From Oceanibaculum nanhaiense (lineage in GTDB: Bacteria > Pseudomonadota > Alphaproteobacteria > Oceanibaculales > Oceanibaculaceae), in NCBI RefSeq assembly GCF_002148795.1, contig NZ_MPOB01000001.1, forward strand, positions 1 through 64,000: a stretch of 64,000 nt of DNA, read 5' to 3'. Below, in pieces: positions 8,304-15,986 of this stretch; the first letter of the stretch is position 1; each line of letters opens with the position of its first letter. The notes below the pieces were generated by a model. The model had not been told where the DNA came from and made no database searches. It saw only the letters and a list, made by a program, of their open reading frames with translations. Made by a program: the position numbers and the translations under genes.

Positions 8304-9650
8304 ATGCCCGACAGCAACACCGACTCGCTCTCCATCCTGTCCGACCTGATCGCCCAGGCGAAGAAGGCCGGCGCCGATGCCGCCGACGCCGTGCTGGTGG
8401 AGGGCGATTCGCTGTCGCATGGCCAGCGACTCGGCAAGCTGGAAAAGATCGAGCGCGCCGAGGGCAAGGATCTCGGCCTGCGCGTCTTCGTCGGCCAGCG
8501 CTCCGCCACGGTCTCCTCCACCGACTTCAAGAAGGACGCGCTGCGCGAAGCTGTCGAACGCGCCATCGCCATGGCGAAGCTGGCGCCGGAAGACAAATAT
8601 GCCGGCATCGCCGAAGCGGGCCAGCTGGCGACAAGCTGGCCGGAGATCGACATGCTGGACCCCGCCGAGCCGACGCCGGAACAGCTGGCCGAACGTGCCG
8701 GCGCCATGGAAGAGGCAGCGCTTGCCGTCGCCGGCGTCAGCAATTCGGAAGGGGCCGAGGCAAGCTGGGGCCGGGCGACCGTCAGCCTGGTGACCTCCGC
8801 CGGTTTCGCCGGGCGCTATGCACGCTCCAGCCAGGGCGTCAGCGTTTCGGTCATCGCCGCGCGCGATGGCGAGATGGAGACCGATTACGATTATACCTCG
8901 GCGGTCTATGCCGCCGATCTGGAAGACCCGGCCCTGGTCGGCCGCCGCGCTGGCGAACGCACGGTGCGCAAGCTGGGACCGCGCAAGGCGAAGACCGCGC
9001 AGGTGCCGATCCTTTTCGAACCGCGTATGGCGCGCAGCCTGATCGGCCATTTGCTGGGTGCGATCACCGGCCCGTCAGTGGCACGCGGCACCAGCTTCCT
9101 GAAGGACCGGCTGGGCCAGCGCATCTTCGCGCCGGGCATCGCCATCATCGACGATCCGCACCGCACGCGCGGCATGCGCTCCAAGCCGTTCGACGGCGAG
9201 GGGCTGGCCAATGGCCGCACCGATATCATCCAGGATGGCGTGCTGACCACCTGGCTGCTCGACCTCGCCAGCGCCCGCCAGCTCGGCCTGTCCTCCACCG
9301 GCCATGCCGGGCGCGGCACCGGCGGACCGCCCTCGCCGACCAGCAGCAACACACATCTGGCGGCCGGCACGATGACGCCGCAGCAGTTGATGGCGGATAT
9401 CGAGCAGGGTTTCTACGTGACCGAGATGATGGGCCACGGCGCCAACATGGTCACTGGCGACTACAGCCGGGGCGCTGCCGGCTACTGGATCGAGAAGGGC
9501 GAGATCGCCTATCCGGTCAGCGAGATCACCATCGCCGGCAATCTGAAGGACATGTTCCTGAGGCTGACGCCGGCCGACGATCTGGTATTCAAGGGCTCGA
9601 CCGATGCGCCGACCGTGCGCATCGACGGCATGACCGTAGCGGGCAGCTGA
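8304..9650 (+). CDS. pmbA: PmbA/TldD family metalloprotease subunit PmbA (TldE)
   Basis: 448 residues, the normal length for PmbA/TldE. The PmbA partner forms the TldD/TldE complex, which in E. coli matures microcin B17 and degrades the CcdA antitoxin. The family is recognised from HGQRLGKLEKIERAEGKDLG near the N-terminus and from the C-terminal GDYSRGAAGYWIEKGEIAYPV and ITIAGNLKDMF segments. The catalytic HExxxH belongs to the TldD partner, which is not in this window. The 3-prime end is 4 bases from the convergent phosphatase gene. Confidence 0.93.
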   Translation: MPDSNTDSLSILSDLIAQAKKAGADAADAVLVEGDSLSHGQRLGKLEKIERAEGKDLGLRVFVGQRSATVSSTDFKKDALREAVERAIAMAKLAPEDKYAGIAEAGQLATSWPEIDMLDPAEPTPEQLAERAGAMEEAALAVAGVSNSEGAEASWGRATVSLVTSAGFAGRYARSSQGVSVSVIAARDGEMETDYDYTSAVYAADLEDPALVGRRAGERTVRKLGPRKAKTAQVPILFEPRMARSLIGHLLGAITGPSVARGTSFLKDRLGQRIFAPGIAIIDDPHRTRGMRSKPFDGEGLANGRTDIIQDGVLTTWLLDLASARQLGLSSTGHAGRGTGGPPSPTSSNTHLAAGTMTPQQLMADIEQGFYVTEMMGHGANMVTGDYSRGAAGYWIEKGEIAYPVSEITIAGNLKDMFLRLTPADDLVFKGSTDAPTVRIDGMTVAGS

Positions 9651-9654
9651 CCCT

Positions 9655-10401
9655 TCACGTCGAAAGAAACCGCCGTTCCTCGCCTGCCAGCACCAGGCAG
9701 GTGAGGCGGCCGGTCATGAAGGCGCCGGTGTCGATGCCGATGCGGTTCGCGCGTTCCTCCGGCGTCCAGGCAACGGTATGGCCATGCACCACTACAGCAC
9801 CGTGATCGGCCTCTGACGAGAGGAACAGGTCGCGCACCCAGAGCAGCGTCTCCGCCGTCTGCTCCGCAAGTGCCACGCCGGGGCGGATGCCGGCATGCAC
9901 GAACAGATAGCCGCCCTCGACGTGGTGCAGGCGCAGCCCCTCGTAGAAGCGCCGGTGCGCCGCCGGCAGTGCCTCGGCCAGCAGCCGGCTCATCCGCTGC
10001 CAGCCATCCGCCAGCCCGAGATAGCGTGACGGTTCGATGCCGTAGGAACGCAGGGTGGCATCGCCGCCATTGCCGATCCACAGCCGCGCGACATCCTCCG
10101 GTTCTTCCAGGAAGCGCAGCAGCAACTCCTCGTGATTGCCCTTCAGCGTGACCAGTTCCGCACCCGGCAGCGGGTCTTCCAGCAACATATCGATCACGTG
10201 CCGCGACCAGTCGCCGCGATCCACATAATCGCCCAGCGTAACCAGCACCGTGCGGCGTTCCGGCGCGCGCGCCGCATCCTTGCGGATTGTCTCCAGCAGA
10301 TCGGACAGCAGATCGGCCCGTCCGTGAATGTCGCCGATGGCATAGACCCGCGTATCCTCAGGAACCGTGGCCGGCACCGGGAGGGCGTCGCGGGCGGTCA
10401 T
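9655..10401 (-). CDS. PPP-family metallophosphatase coupled to the Wzc-type kinase
   Basis: 248-residue soluble phosphoprotein phosphatase of the bacterial PPP type. All diagnostic metal-binding motifs are present: GDIHGR (about 23-28), GDYVDRG (57-63), GNHE (88-91), then VHAGIRPG and HGHT in the C-terminal half. The start codon lies 3 bases after the stop of the upstream Wzc-type kinase gene, so translation is probably coupled. In many exopolysaccharide operons the kinase is paired with a low-molecular-weight tyrosine phosphatase (Wzb) or a PHP phosphatase. I infer that this PPP enzyme fills that place and dephosphorylates the kinase or another export component. A free-standing role such as nucleotide hydrolysis is possible. 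Confidence 0.9.
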   Translation of the reverse strand: MTARDALPVPATVPEDTRVYAIGDIHGRADLLSDLLETIRKDAARAPERRTVLVTLGDYVDRGDWSRHVIDMLLEDPLPGAELVTLKGNHEELLLRFLEEPEDVARLWIGNGGDATLRSYGIEPSRYLGLADGWQRMSRLLAEALPAAHRRFYEGLRLHHVEGGYLFVHAGIRPGVALAEQTAETLLWVRDLFLSSEADHGAVVVHGHTVAWTPEERANRIGIDTGAFMTGRLTCLVLAGEERRFLST

Positions 10402-10404
10402 GGC

Positions 10405-12663
10405 TCAATCGGCGCCGGCCGTCAGCCGGCGGGGGGCGGCACCGCGTTCCAGCCGAACATGGCCGGAGGCGAAGGGGACGCTTGCCGTGTCCGCGATCCG
10501 CTTCGGATCGGCGCGGTTCAGCACCGTGCCGGCCAGCGCCGCGCCGGCGCCTTCCAGGCTGGCGAGACCGGCAAGGGCCGCCGCTCGTTTCGTCTTGCCG
10601 GCAGCCACCACATGGACCGTCTGGTCGGCATGGCGCGCCAGCAGCAGCGCATCGGCGGCCGGCAGCACGGCGGAACTGTCGATCACCACCAGATCGAAGC
10701 CGCTGGAGGCCGCCGCCATCAGGTCCCGCGCGACCGGGCGGGCAAGCAGGGCCGACGGGTCTTCCAGCCGGGCTCCGGCCGGGATGACATACAGCCCGTG
10801 GGCGAGATGAAACTCCGTGACCTCGGCAAGATCGGCCTCACCGCCCAGATAGTCGGACAGGCCGCGCGCATTCGGCACGCCCAGCGCCTCATGCAGGCCC
10901 GGATCGCGCAGATCGGCATCGATCAGCAGCACCCGCGCGCCGCCCTTGGCGGCCAGGGTCGCGAGGCCCAGCGCTACAGCGCTCTTACCCTCGCCCGGCA
11001 GGGAGGAGGTGACCAGCACGCTGCGCCCGGCCGTGATGTTCTGCGCCTCGCCGGCCAGCGCCAGCGTGGTGCGCAGGCGGCGCAGCGCCTCGGCATAAGG
11101 ATCGTCCGCCTGTTCCAGCGCCAGTTCGTGCGGCGCCTGCCCGGCCAGCTGCCGCTTGCGCAGCGCCGGCAGCACCGCCAGCACCGGCAGGCCGGTTTCC
11201 GCCTCCAGCGCCTCCGCCCGGTCGAAATACCCGCCGCGACGGCCGGCAAGCCCGGCAGCCAGCAGCCCGGCGGCCAAAGCCACCGCTGCCGCCAGCAGCC
11301 AGCTGCCCCAGCCCGTCGCCGGTTCCGCCTGGCGTGGCAGGGTGGCGGCCGACACCAGTCGCGCATCGAAGCCCTGCTGGGCGCGCTGCGTCAGTTCGCT
11401 TTCATTGGCCCGGGTCAGCACCGCCTCATAGAGCTGGGTACGGGTGCGCAACTCCTCCTCCAGGGCACGGATGGCCGCTTCCGCCTCATTCTGGCCTTCG
11501 ACCAGCGCGGTCAGCCGCTCGACCTCAAGCTGCAGCGCGCGCTCACGCACGTGCGCCACCTCGGCCTCATTCTCCAGGCTGGCAACCACCTTGCGCACTT
11601 CCTGCGCGATGGTGCCGCGCAGTTCTTCCAGCTCCGCCTGCGCCTCCCTGAAGCGCGGATGCTCCTCGCGGTACTGGGTGCGCAGCTCGGCAATGCGGCG
11701 CTGGATCACCGCTTCCTGCAGGCGCAATTCGCGCACCAGCTCGGTGTTCAGCACGATGGTCGCACTGTCGATGGCGCCGGGCCGGTCGAGCAGGCGGCGC
11801 ACCTGCTGGGCGCGGGCCTCCGCCTCGGTGCGCTGTGCCACGGCAGCGACCAGCTGGGTGCTGACCTGGCCAAGCTGGTCGCGTTGCAGAGAGCCATCGC
11901 CAACCTCGACCACGCCGGAGCGGCGGCGATATTCCTCAAGATTTCGGGCGCTTTCCAGCACGTCGGCACGCAGGGAGTCCAGTTTCTGGCTGAGCCAGCG
12001 CCCGGCCCGTTCGGCGGCGCTGTCGCGGCGGGTCAACCGGCCGTCGAGATAGAGCTGCGCCGTCAGATTCGCTGCACGCGCCGCCAGCGCCGGATCGGCA
12101 GCGGTGAAGCCCACCGTCAGTAGCCGGGCGCCATCGGCCGGCGTGACGTTCAGCCGGTCGAGATAGGCGTCGGTCGCACGGTCCTGCGGATCGGAGGAAT
12201 CGGTCGTGGACGCTGCCGGGTCCATCAGCCCGGCCAGGGCCTGACGCACCACCGCGATCGCCTGGTCGGCCCATCGCAGCGGCAAGGCGCGCCCGCCCTC
12301 CAGAAGTGCCGGATTATTGGCCAGCCCCAGCTCCTGCACGGCCTGGCCGGCAAGCGCGCGGGAGCGCAGCAGCCCCGCCTCGGTCAGCAGGACGGTGCGG
12401 TCGACACTGCCCGCGCCGCTCTGCGTACCGTCACGCGGCTCCAGCACCAGCACCGCCTCGGCACGATAGCGCGCCGGCTGGGTCAGGATAAAGCCGGCCG
12501 CCAGCGCGAACACCGCCAGCGTCACGCCGATCAGCAGCCCCTTGCGCCGGCCGATTGCCGCGGCAAAACCAGCTTGCGCGGGCGCCGGCCCGGCCCGGCC
12601 CATGCCATTCGAAACAACTGCCGATGAGACAGGCCGCGCCCTGTAGGGGGTCAGTTCCGTCAT
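10405..12663 (-). CDS. Wzc-type polysaccharide co-polymerase / tyrosine-kinase-like protein
   Basis: 752-residue inner-membrane protein controlling chain length and export of an exopolysaccharide. Order: a short cytoplasmic N-terminus; a transmembrane segment after GRRKGLLIGVT (about residues 38-60); a large periplasmic coiled-coil region; a second membrane segment before GRRGGYFDR; and a cytoplasmic BY-kinase domain. That domain has Walker A SLPGEGKSAV (about residues 551-560), Walker A-prime LLIDADLRDPGLH and Walker B DLVVIDSS. The last 70 or so residues contain no tyrosine, so the usual C-terminal autophosphorylation cluster is missing. The start at 12663 (MTELTPYRARP) lies 25 bases after the Wza stop; the frame is open 38 codons upstream, but only as antisense of wza. 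It is middle gene of a Wza-Wzc-phosphatase operon. Confidence 0.92.
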   Translation of the reverse strand: MTELTPYRARPVSSAVVSNGMGRAGPAPAQAGFAAAIGRRKGLLIGVTLAVFALAAGFILTQPARYRAEAVLVLEPRDGTQSGAGSVDRTVLLTEAGLLRSRALAGQAVQELGLANNPALLEGGRALPLRWADQAIAVVRQALAGLMDPAASTTDSSDPQDRATDAYLDRLNVTPADGARLLTVGFTAADPALAARAANLTAQLYLDGRLTRRDSAAERAGRWLSQKLDSLRADVLESARNLEEYRRRSGVVEVGDGSLQRDQLGQVSTQLVAAVAQRTEAEARAQQVRRLLDRPGAIDSATIVLNTELVRELRLQEAVIQRRIAELRTQYREEHPRFREAQAELEELRGTIAQEVRKVVASLENEAEVAHVRERALQLEVERLTALVEGQNEAEAAIRALEEELRTRTQLYEAVLTRANESELTQRAQQGFDARLVSAATLPRQAEPATGWGSWLLAAAVALAAGLLAAGLAGRRGGYFDRAEALEAETGLPVLAVLPALRKRQLAGQAPHELALEQADDPYAEALRRLRTTLALAGEAQNITAGRSVLVTSSLPGEGKSAVALGLATLAAKGGARVLLIDADLRDPGLHEALGVPNARGLSDYLGGEADLAEVTEFHLAHGLYVIPAGARLEDPSALLARPVARDLMAAASSGFDLVVIDSSAVLPAADALLLARHADQTVHVVAAGKTKRAAALAGLASLEGAGAALAGTVLNRADPKRIADTASVPFASGHVRLERGAAPRRLTAGAD

Positions 12664-12688
12664 GCCCGCTTTCCCCCTTCTCTCGTGT

Positions 12689-13288
12689 CTAACGCGCCGG
12701 CCGGCTGATTTCGATGACATCGCCGGGCAGCACCGTCGTGTCCGGACGCCCGGCAATCTCCCGCCGGCCTTCGGCACCGTCGCGCAGGATCGTCACCGCC
12801 CGAACGGGATCGTCTCCCCGATAGCCGCCGGCCAGCGCCACGGCGCGGCGCACGTCGAGCGCCTGCAGATAGCCATAGCGGCCCGGCCTCTCGACACTGC
12901 CCAGAACGAAGACAGGCCGGTAGCGCACGACCTCCACGGCCACTTTCGGATCGACCAGATAGCGGGCATCAAGGGTCCCGGCGATGGCGGTGCGCAGATC
13001 GCCCGCGGTGCTTCCGGCGGCCTGCACGGCCCCCAGCAGCGGCATGACGATGCGCCCTTCGGCGTCCAGCTCGGCCTCGGTCGTCAGGTCGGGCTGGCCC
13101 CAGACGGTCACCCGCACGCGATCACCCGGCGCCAGTGTATAATCGGCGAGGCTGGCCACAGGCTCAGGCACAGCTTCCGGGGCGTTTTCCGGCGCGGCGG
13201 CACAGCCCGCCAGAACCGCCATGAGCAGGGGCGCCACCGCCCACGCCCTCATCGCGGCCGCAGCGCTTTCGAATATGTTGCGTTTCAT
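12689..13288 (-). CDS. Wza-type polysaccharide export lipoprotein
   Basis: 199 residues. The signal sequence ends in a lipobox (VLAGC, about residues 25-29), so the protein is probably an outer-membrane lipoprotein. The polysaccharide-export (PES/SLBB) domains follow: ADYTLAPGDRVRVTVWGQPDLTTE, then LRTAIAGTLDARYLVDPKVAVEV, then the SLBB part FVLGSVERPGRYGY. It is shorter than E. coli Wza (about 380 residues) and fits the short OPX class with a single SLBB region. I start at 13288 (MKRNIFES); the upstream extension to 13441 lacks any family resemblance. It is first gene of the operon with the Wzc-type kinase. Confidence 0.92.
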   Translation of the reverse strand: MKRNIFESAAAAMRAWAVAPLLMAVLAGCAAAPENAPEAVPEPVASLADYTLAPGDRVRVTVWGQPDLTTEAELDAEGRIVMPLLGAVQAAGSTAGDLRTAIAGTLDARYLVDPKVAVEVVRYRPVFVLGSVERPGRYGYLQALDVRRAVALAGGYRGDDPVRAVTILRDGAEGRREIAGRPDTTVLPGDVIEISRPAR

Positions 13289-13307
13289 CGGACGCCCACC
13301 CCAACCA

Positions 13308-13436
13308 ATGCCCGGAATGACGGCATCATATCGCATTCGGCCGGTCAAGATGGAGGTTTGATGCGAAACCGGATCGCCGCATCGACTATCCATCTGGAAT
13401 CCACGGCAGAATGACAGAATTGTGATGCCCGGAATG
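13308..13436. repeat. Pair of 12-base direct repeats
   Basis: ATGCCCGGAATG occurs at 13308-13319 and again, identically, at 13425-13436. The 117-base period is not an integral number of helical turns by a large margin (about 11.1). The copies flank the expected promoter area of wza. They may be binding sites or chance. Confidence 0.5.
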
Positions 13437-13440
13437 CGCA

Positions 13441-13462
13441 TTTTATCTGGATATAGATAAAA
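13441..13462. promoter_or_regulatory. Perfect 8-6-8 inverted repeat, candidate operator
   Basis: TTTTATCT (13441-13448) and AGATAAAA (13455-13462) are perfect inverted copies around GGATAT. It lies about 150 bases upstream of wza and 270 upstream of the divergent gene, in AT-rich DNA, and is not followed by a T tract that would make it a terminator. A dimeric regulator site is the most natural reading. Confidence 0.5.
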
Positions 13463-13735
13463 TTATATGTAATTATGTTGCCTTTCATTCTTCGCGGAAT
13501 GCAAGAGAAACACTGATTTAATGATCGAACTTTGATAAAAGAGCTGCATATCGATAGAAGTTCCACCGCGAACCGTCGCGCAAGGGACCCGGTTCGAACC
13601 GGCCATGCCAAATCGCCGTCTTGCGATGGTGTGGACGGTACCCAAAAGAAAAATGCGCACATCAGAATGGCGCACCTACAGAGTGGCGCACCGGCGCCTA
13701 ACGGCAAATACGATCCGCAAATCGGGGAGCGGTAA

Positions 13736-14986
13736 ATGGCTATTTTGACGCAAGCAGCACAGGGCGGGCAGACCACCCGAGGTCCCAGCCAGGAATATAT
13801 GCTGCTGGACTATCTGCAGCGCCTGAGCCGCAACAATCTGGAAGACCGCACGGCCGTGCATCTGCACCTGTCGCGTCTGCGGGCGAACAACCGGCGCGAC
13901 CATCACATCCGCATCGCCGCCGCGACCTTCGAGGGCATCGTCCAGAATTACGAGGGCCAGACCTTCATCCTGTCGAATTCCGACATCTTCTTCATCTGCA
14001 AGGGCGCCACGCTGCAGGACATCGACACCGCCGTCATGAAGGTGCGGTTCCTGTTCAGCGAGGACCCGCTGGCCCAGGGCGACGAGGAAGAGGACATCCA
14101 CAAATTCTGCACCTGGTACAATATGGAGAGCCAGTACGATGACGTGCTGGAAGTCTCCAAGAAAATGCACCGGGAGCGCGAGCGCCAGGCCCGCCTGACC
14201 GCCACCGCCGACCCCAAGGCCGCCGCCAAGCGCAGCGGCCGCCGGCCAATCGAGCCGGAGCAGCTGGGCAAGCTGGAGCAGTTCCTGGCGCGCGCCGACA
14301 TGTCGAACCTGATGCGCCGGCAGTCGATCTGCGCGATCACGCCAGGCATGCCGCCGCAGCCGGTGTTCCAGGAACTCTACATCTCGATCCCCGACCTGCA
14401 GAACACGATGCTGCCGGAATATGATATCGGCGCCAATCCGTGGCTGTTCCAGCATCTGACGCAGACGTTGGACAGCCGCATGCTGTCGCTGCTGATGCGC
14501 AACGACGACAGCTCGATCGCCAGCTCCTTCTCGATCAACATGAATGTTTCGACGGTGCTGTCGCCGCAGTTCCTGAATTTCGATTCCAGCCTGAAAGCCG
14601 TGGCGCGCGGCACCGTGGTGGTGGAATTCCAGAAGATCGATATTTTCGGCGATATGGGCGCCTATGTCTTCGCCCGCGACTTCCTGCGCGAGCGCGGCTA
14701 CCGCATCTGCCTGGACGGGCTGAACCATCTGACCATCCAGTTCATCGACCGCGAGCGGCTGGGCCTCGATCTGCTGAAGGTGATCTGGTCGCCGGACATG
14801 GCGGAAGATAATTCGGGCAACCGCCTGACCGAGCTGAAGCAGCATGTCGATCGCTGCGGCCGTGCCCGCATCATCCTGTGCCGCTGCGACAGCGACGAGG
14901 CAGTGCGCTTCGGCCAGTCGCTCGGCCTGACCATGTTCCAGGGCCGCCATGTGGACAAGATGCTGGCCGAGGGGCGGCGCATCTGA
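13736..14986 (+). CDS. Degenerate GGDEF-EAL-like protein, probably catalytically inactive
   Basis: 416-residue soluble protein. The C-terminal half (about 190-410) follows the layout of an EAL phosphodiesterase domain. SFSINMNVSTVLSPQFL corresponds to the NLS segment, VVEFQK to the ExT strand, LRERGYRICLDGLN to the DDFG segment, and SLGLTMFQGRHVDK to the QGY segment near the C-terminus. The second aspartate of DDFG is glycine, and the EGVE glutamates are replaced (LCRCDSDE), so c-di-GMP hydrolysis is unlikely. About 40-110 faintly resembles a worn GGDEF domain (SNSDIFFICKG). A charged linker lies at 145-170. The start has GGGGAG six bases upstream. It is divergent from wza-wzc, so a role as a c-di-GMP sensor or scaffold for exopolysaccharide control is an attractive inference. 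Confidence 0.8.
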   Translation: MAILTQAAQGGQTTRGPSQEYMLLDYLQRLSRNNLEDRTAVHLHLSRLRANNRRDHHIRIAAATFEGIVQNYEGQTFILSNSDIFFICKGATLQDIDTAVMKVRFLFSEDPLAQGDEEEDIHKFCTWYNMESQYDDVLEVSKKMHRERERQARLTATADPKAAAKRSGRRPIEPEQLGKLEQFLARADMSNLMRRQSICAITPGMPPQPVFQELYISIPDLQNTMLPEYDIGANPWLFQHLTQTLDSRMLSLLMRNDDSSIASSFSINMNVSTVLSPQFLNFDSSLKAVARGTVVVEFQKIDIFGDMGAYVFARDFLRERGYRICLDGLNHLTIQFIDRERLGLDLLKVIWSPDMAEDNSGNRLTELKQHVDRCGRARIILCRCDSDEAVRFGQSLGLTMFQGRHVDKMLAEGRRI

Positions 14987-15008
14987 CGCCGCCCTCCCGC
15001 CGCACTTT

Positions 15009-15986
15009 CTAGGTGATATCGATCAGCAGCGAACCCTGAATCTCGCCGGATTCCAGCGCGGCATGCGCGGCGGGAACCTGATCCAGCGGGAAGCGGCGAT
15101 CGATGCGCTGCTTCAGGCCACCTTCCGTCAAACAGCGCGTGATGTCGGCAAAGGCCTGGCGCTTCGCCGCTTCCGGCATGTCGAAGATCGCCACCAGGCG
15201 GATGTTGATGTTCTTGTACATCAGCAGGTGGAACGGCAGCACCGGGGCCGGCACCGCGTCCGAGGCATAGGTCGCGATGGTGCCGTTCGGACGCATCAGC
15301 ACCGTCACCGCCTCGATATTCGTGCCGAACGCAACATCCACCACATGATCGACGCCTTTCGGGGCGGCCTCTTTCGCCGCTTCCAGCAACTCCTTGCCAT
15401 GCGGGATCGCCACATCGGCGCCCAGTGCCTCAGCCTCGGCACGCTTTTCCGGCGTGGAGGCGGTGGCGATGACCCGCGCGCCAGCCCATTTCGCCAACTG
15501 CACCGCATAGCGCCCGACCCGGCCGGTCGCCCCCGTCACCAGCACCGTCTTACCCTTGATGTCGCCATCGGCGAACAGGCTGCGATGCGCCGTCACCGCC
15601 GGCACGCCAAGGCAGGCGCCCGCGTCGAAGCCGGTGCCCTCCGGCAGGTCGATGGCGTAATCGGACGGCACGCAGGTGAAGTCCGCCGCCGTGCCGAAGG
15701 GCCGCTTGGCCTGCGCGGCAAACACCCAGACCCGGCGGCCGATGCGGGACGGATCGACGCCCGCGCCCACCTGGTCGATGGTGCCTGCCCCGTCCTGATG
15801 CGGCACGATGCGCGGAAAGCGGTCCAGCTCCCGCCCGTTCGAGCGGCGCTTGCTGTCGGTCGGGTTCACCCCGGAGACGGCGAGCCGCACCCGAACCTCA
15901 CCGGCGGCGGGAACCGGATCGGGCATCTCGCCCAGCACCAGCACATCGGGCGTTCCCTTTTTCTCGTACCAGACGGCGCGCATCAT
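15009..15986 (-). CDS. NADPH:quinone oxidoreductase-like, zinc-free MDR protein
   Basis: 325-residue medium-chain reductase. The N-terminal GroES-like fold (PVPAAGEVRVRLAVSGVNPTD) and the Rossmann motif VLVTGATGRVGRYAVQLA (about 148-165) are typical of the quinone-oxidoreductase branch. I see no structural-zinc cysteine cluster. The start codon overlaps the stop of the MFS gene by 4 bases (ATGA), so the two are translated from one message. Context suggests reduction of an intermediate of the sugar-acid-type pathway served by the upstream dehydratase and transporter, but the substrate is unknown. Confidence 0.9.
   Translation of the reverse strand: MMRAVWYEKKGTPDVLVLGEMPDPVPAAGEVRVRLAVSGVNPTDSKRRSNGRELDRFPRIVPHQDGAGTIDQVGAGVDPSRIGRRVWVFAAQAKRPFGTAADFTCVPSDYAIDLPEGTGFDAGACLGVPAVTAHRSLFADGDIKGKTVLVTGATGRVGRYAVQLAKWAGARVIATASTPEKRAEAEALGADVAIPHGKELLEAAKEAAPKGVDHVVDVAFGTNIEAVTVLMRPNGTIATYASDAVPAPVLPFHLLMYKNINIRLVAIFDMPEAAKRQAFADITRCLTEGGLKQRIDRRFPLDQVPAAHAALESGEIQGSLLIDIT

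Larger units (their letters stand above)
13289..13735. other. AT-rich divergent regulatory region of the exopolysaccharide locus
   Basis: 447 bases between wza (leftward) and the GGDEF/EAL-like gene (rightward), with no credible gene. From about 13430 to 13555 it is markedly AT-rich. It contains an 8-6-8 inverted repeat (13441-13462), a 12-base direct repeat ATGCCCGGAATG (13308-13319 and 13425-13436), and a short direct repeat of TGGCGCACC just before the rightward start. This architecture fits a shared control region for both directions. Confidence 0.65.

Noticed and set aside
13591-13600. GGTTCGAACC as a tRNA T-arm
   Set aside because: No acceptor stem, anticodon arm or CCA end can be built around it.
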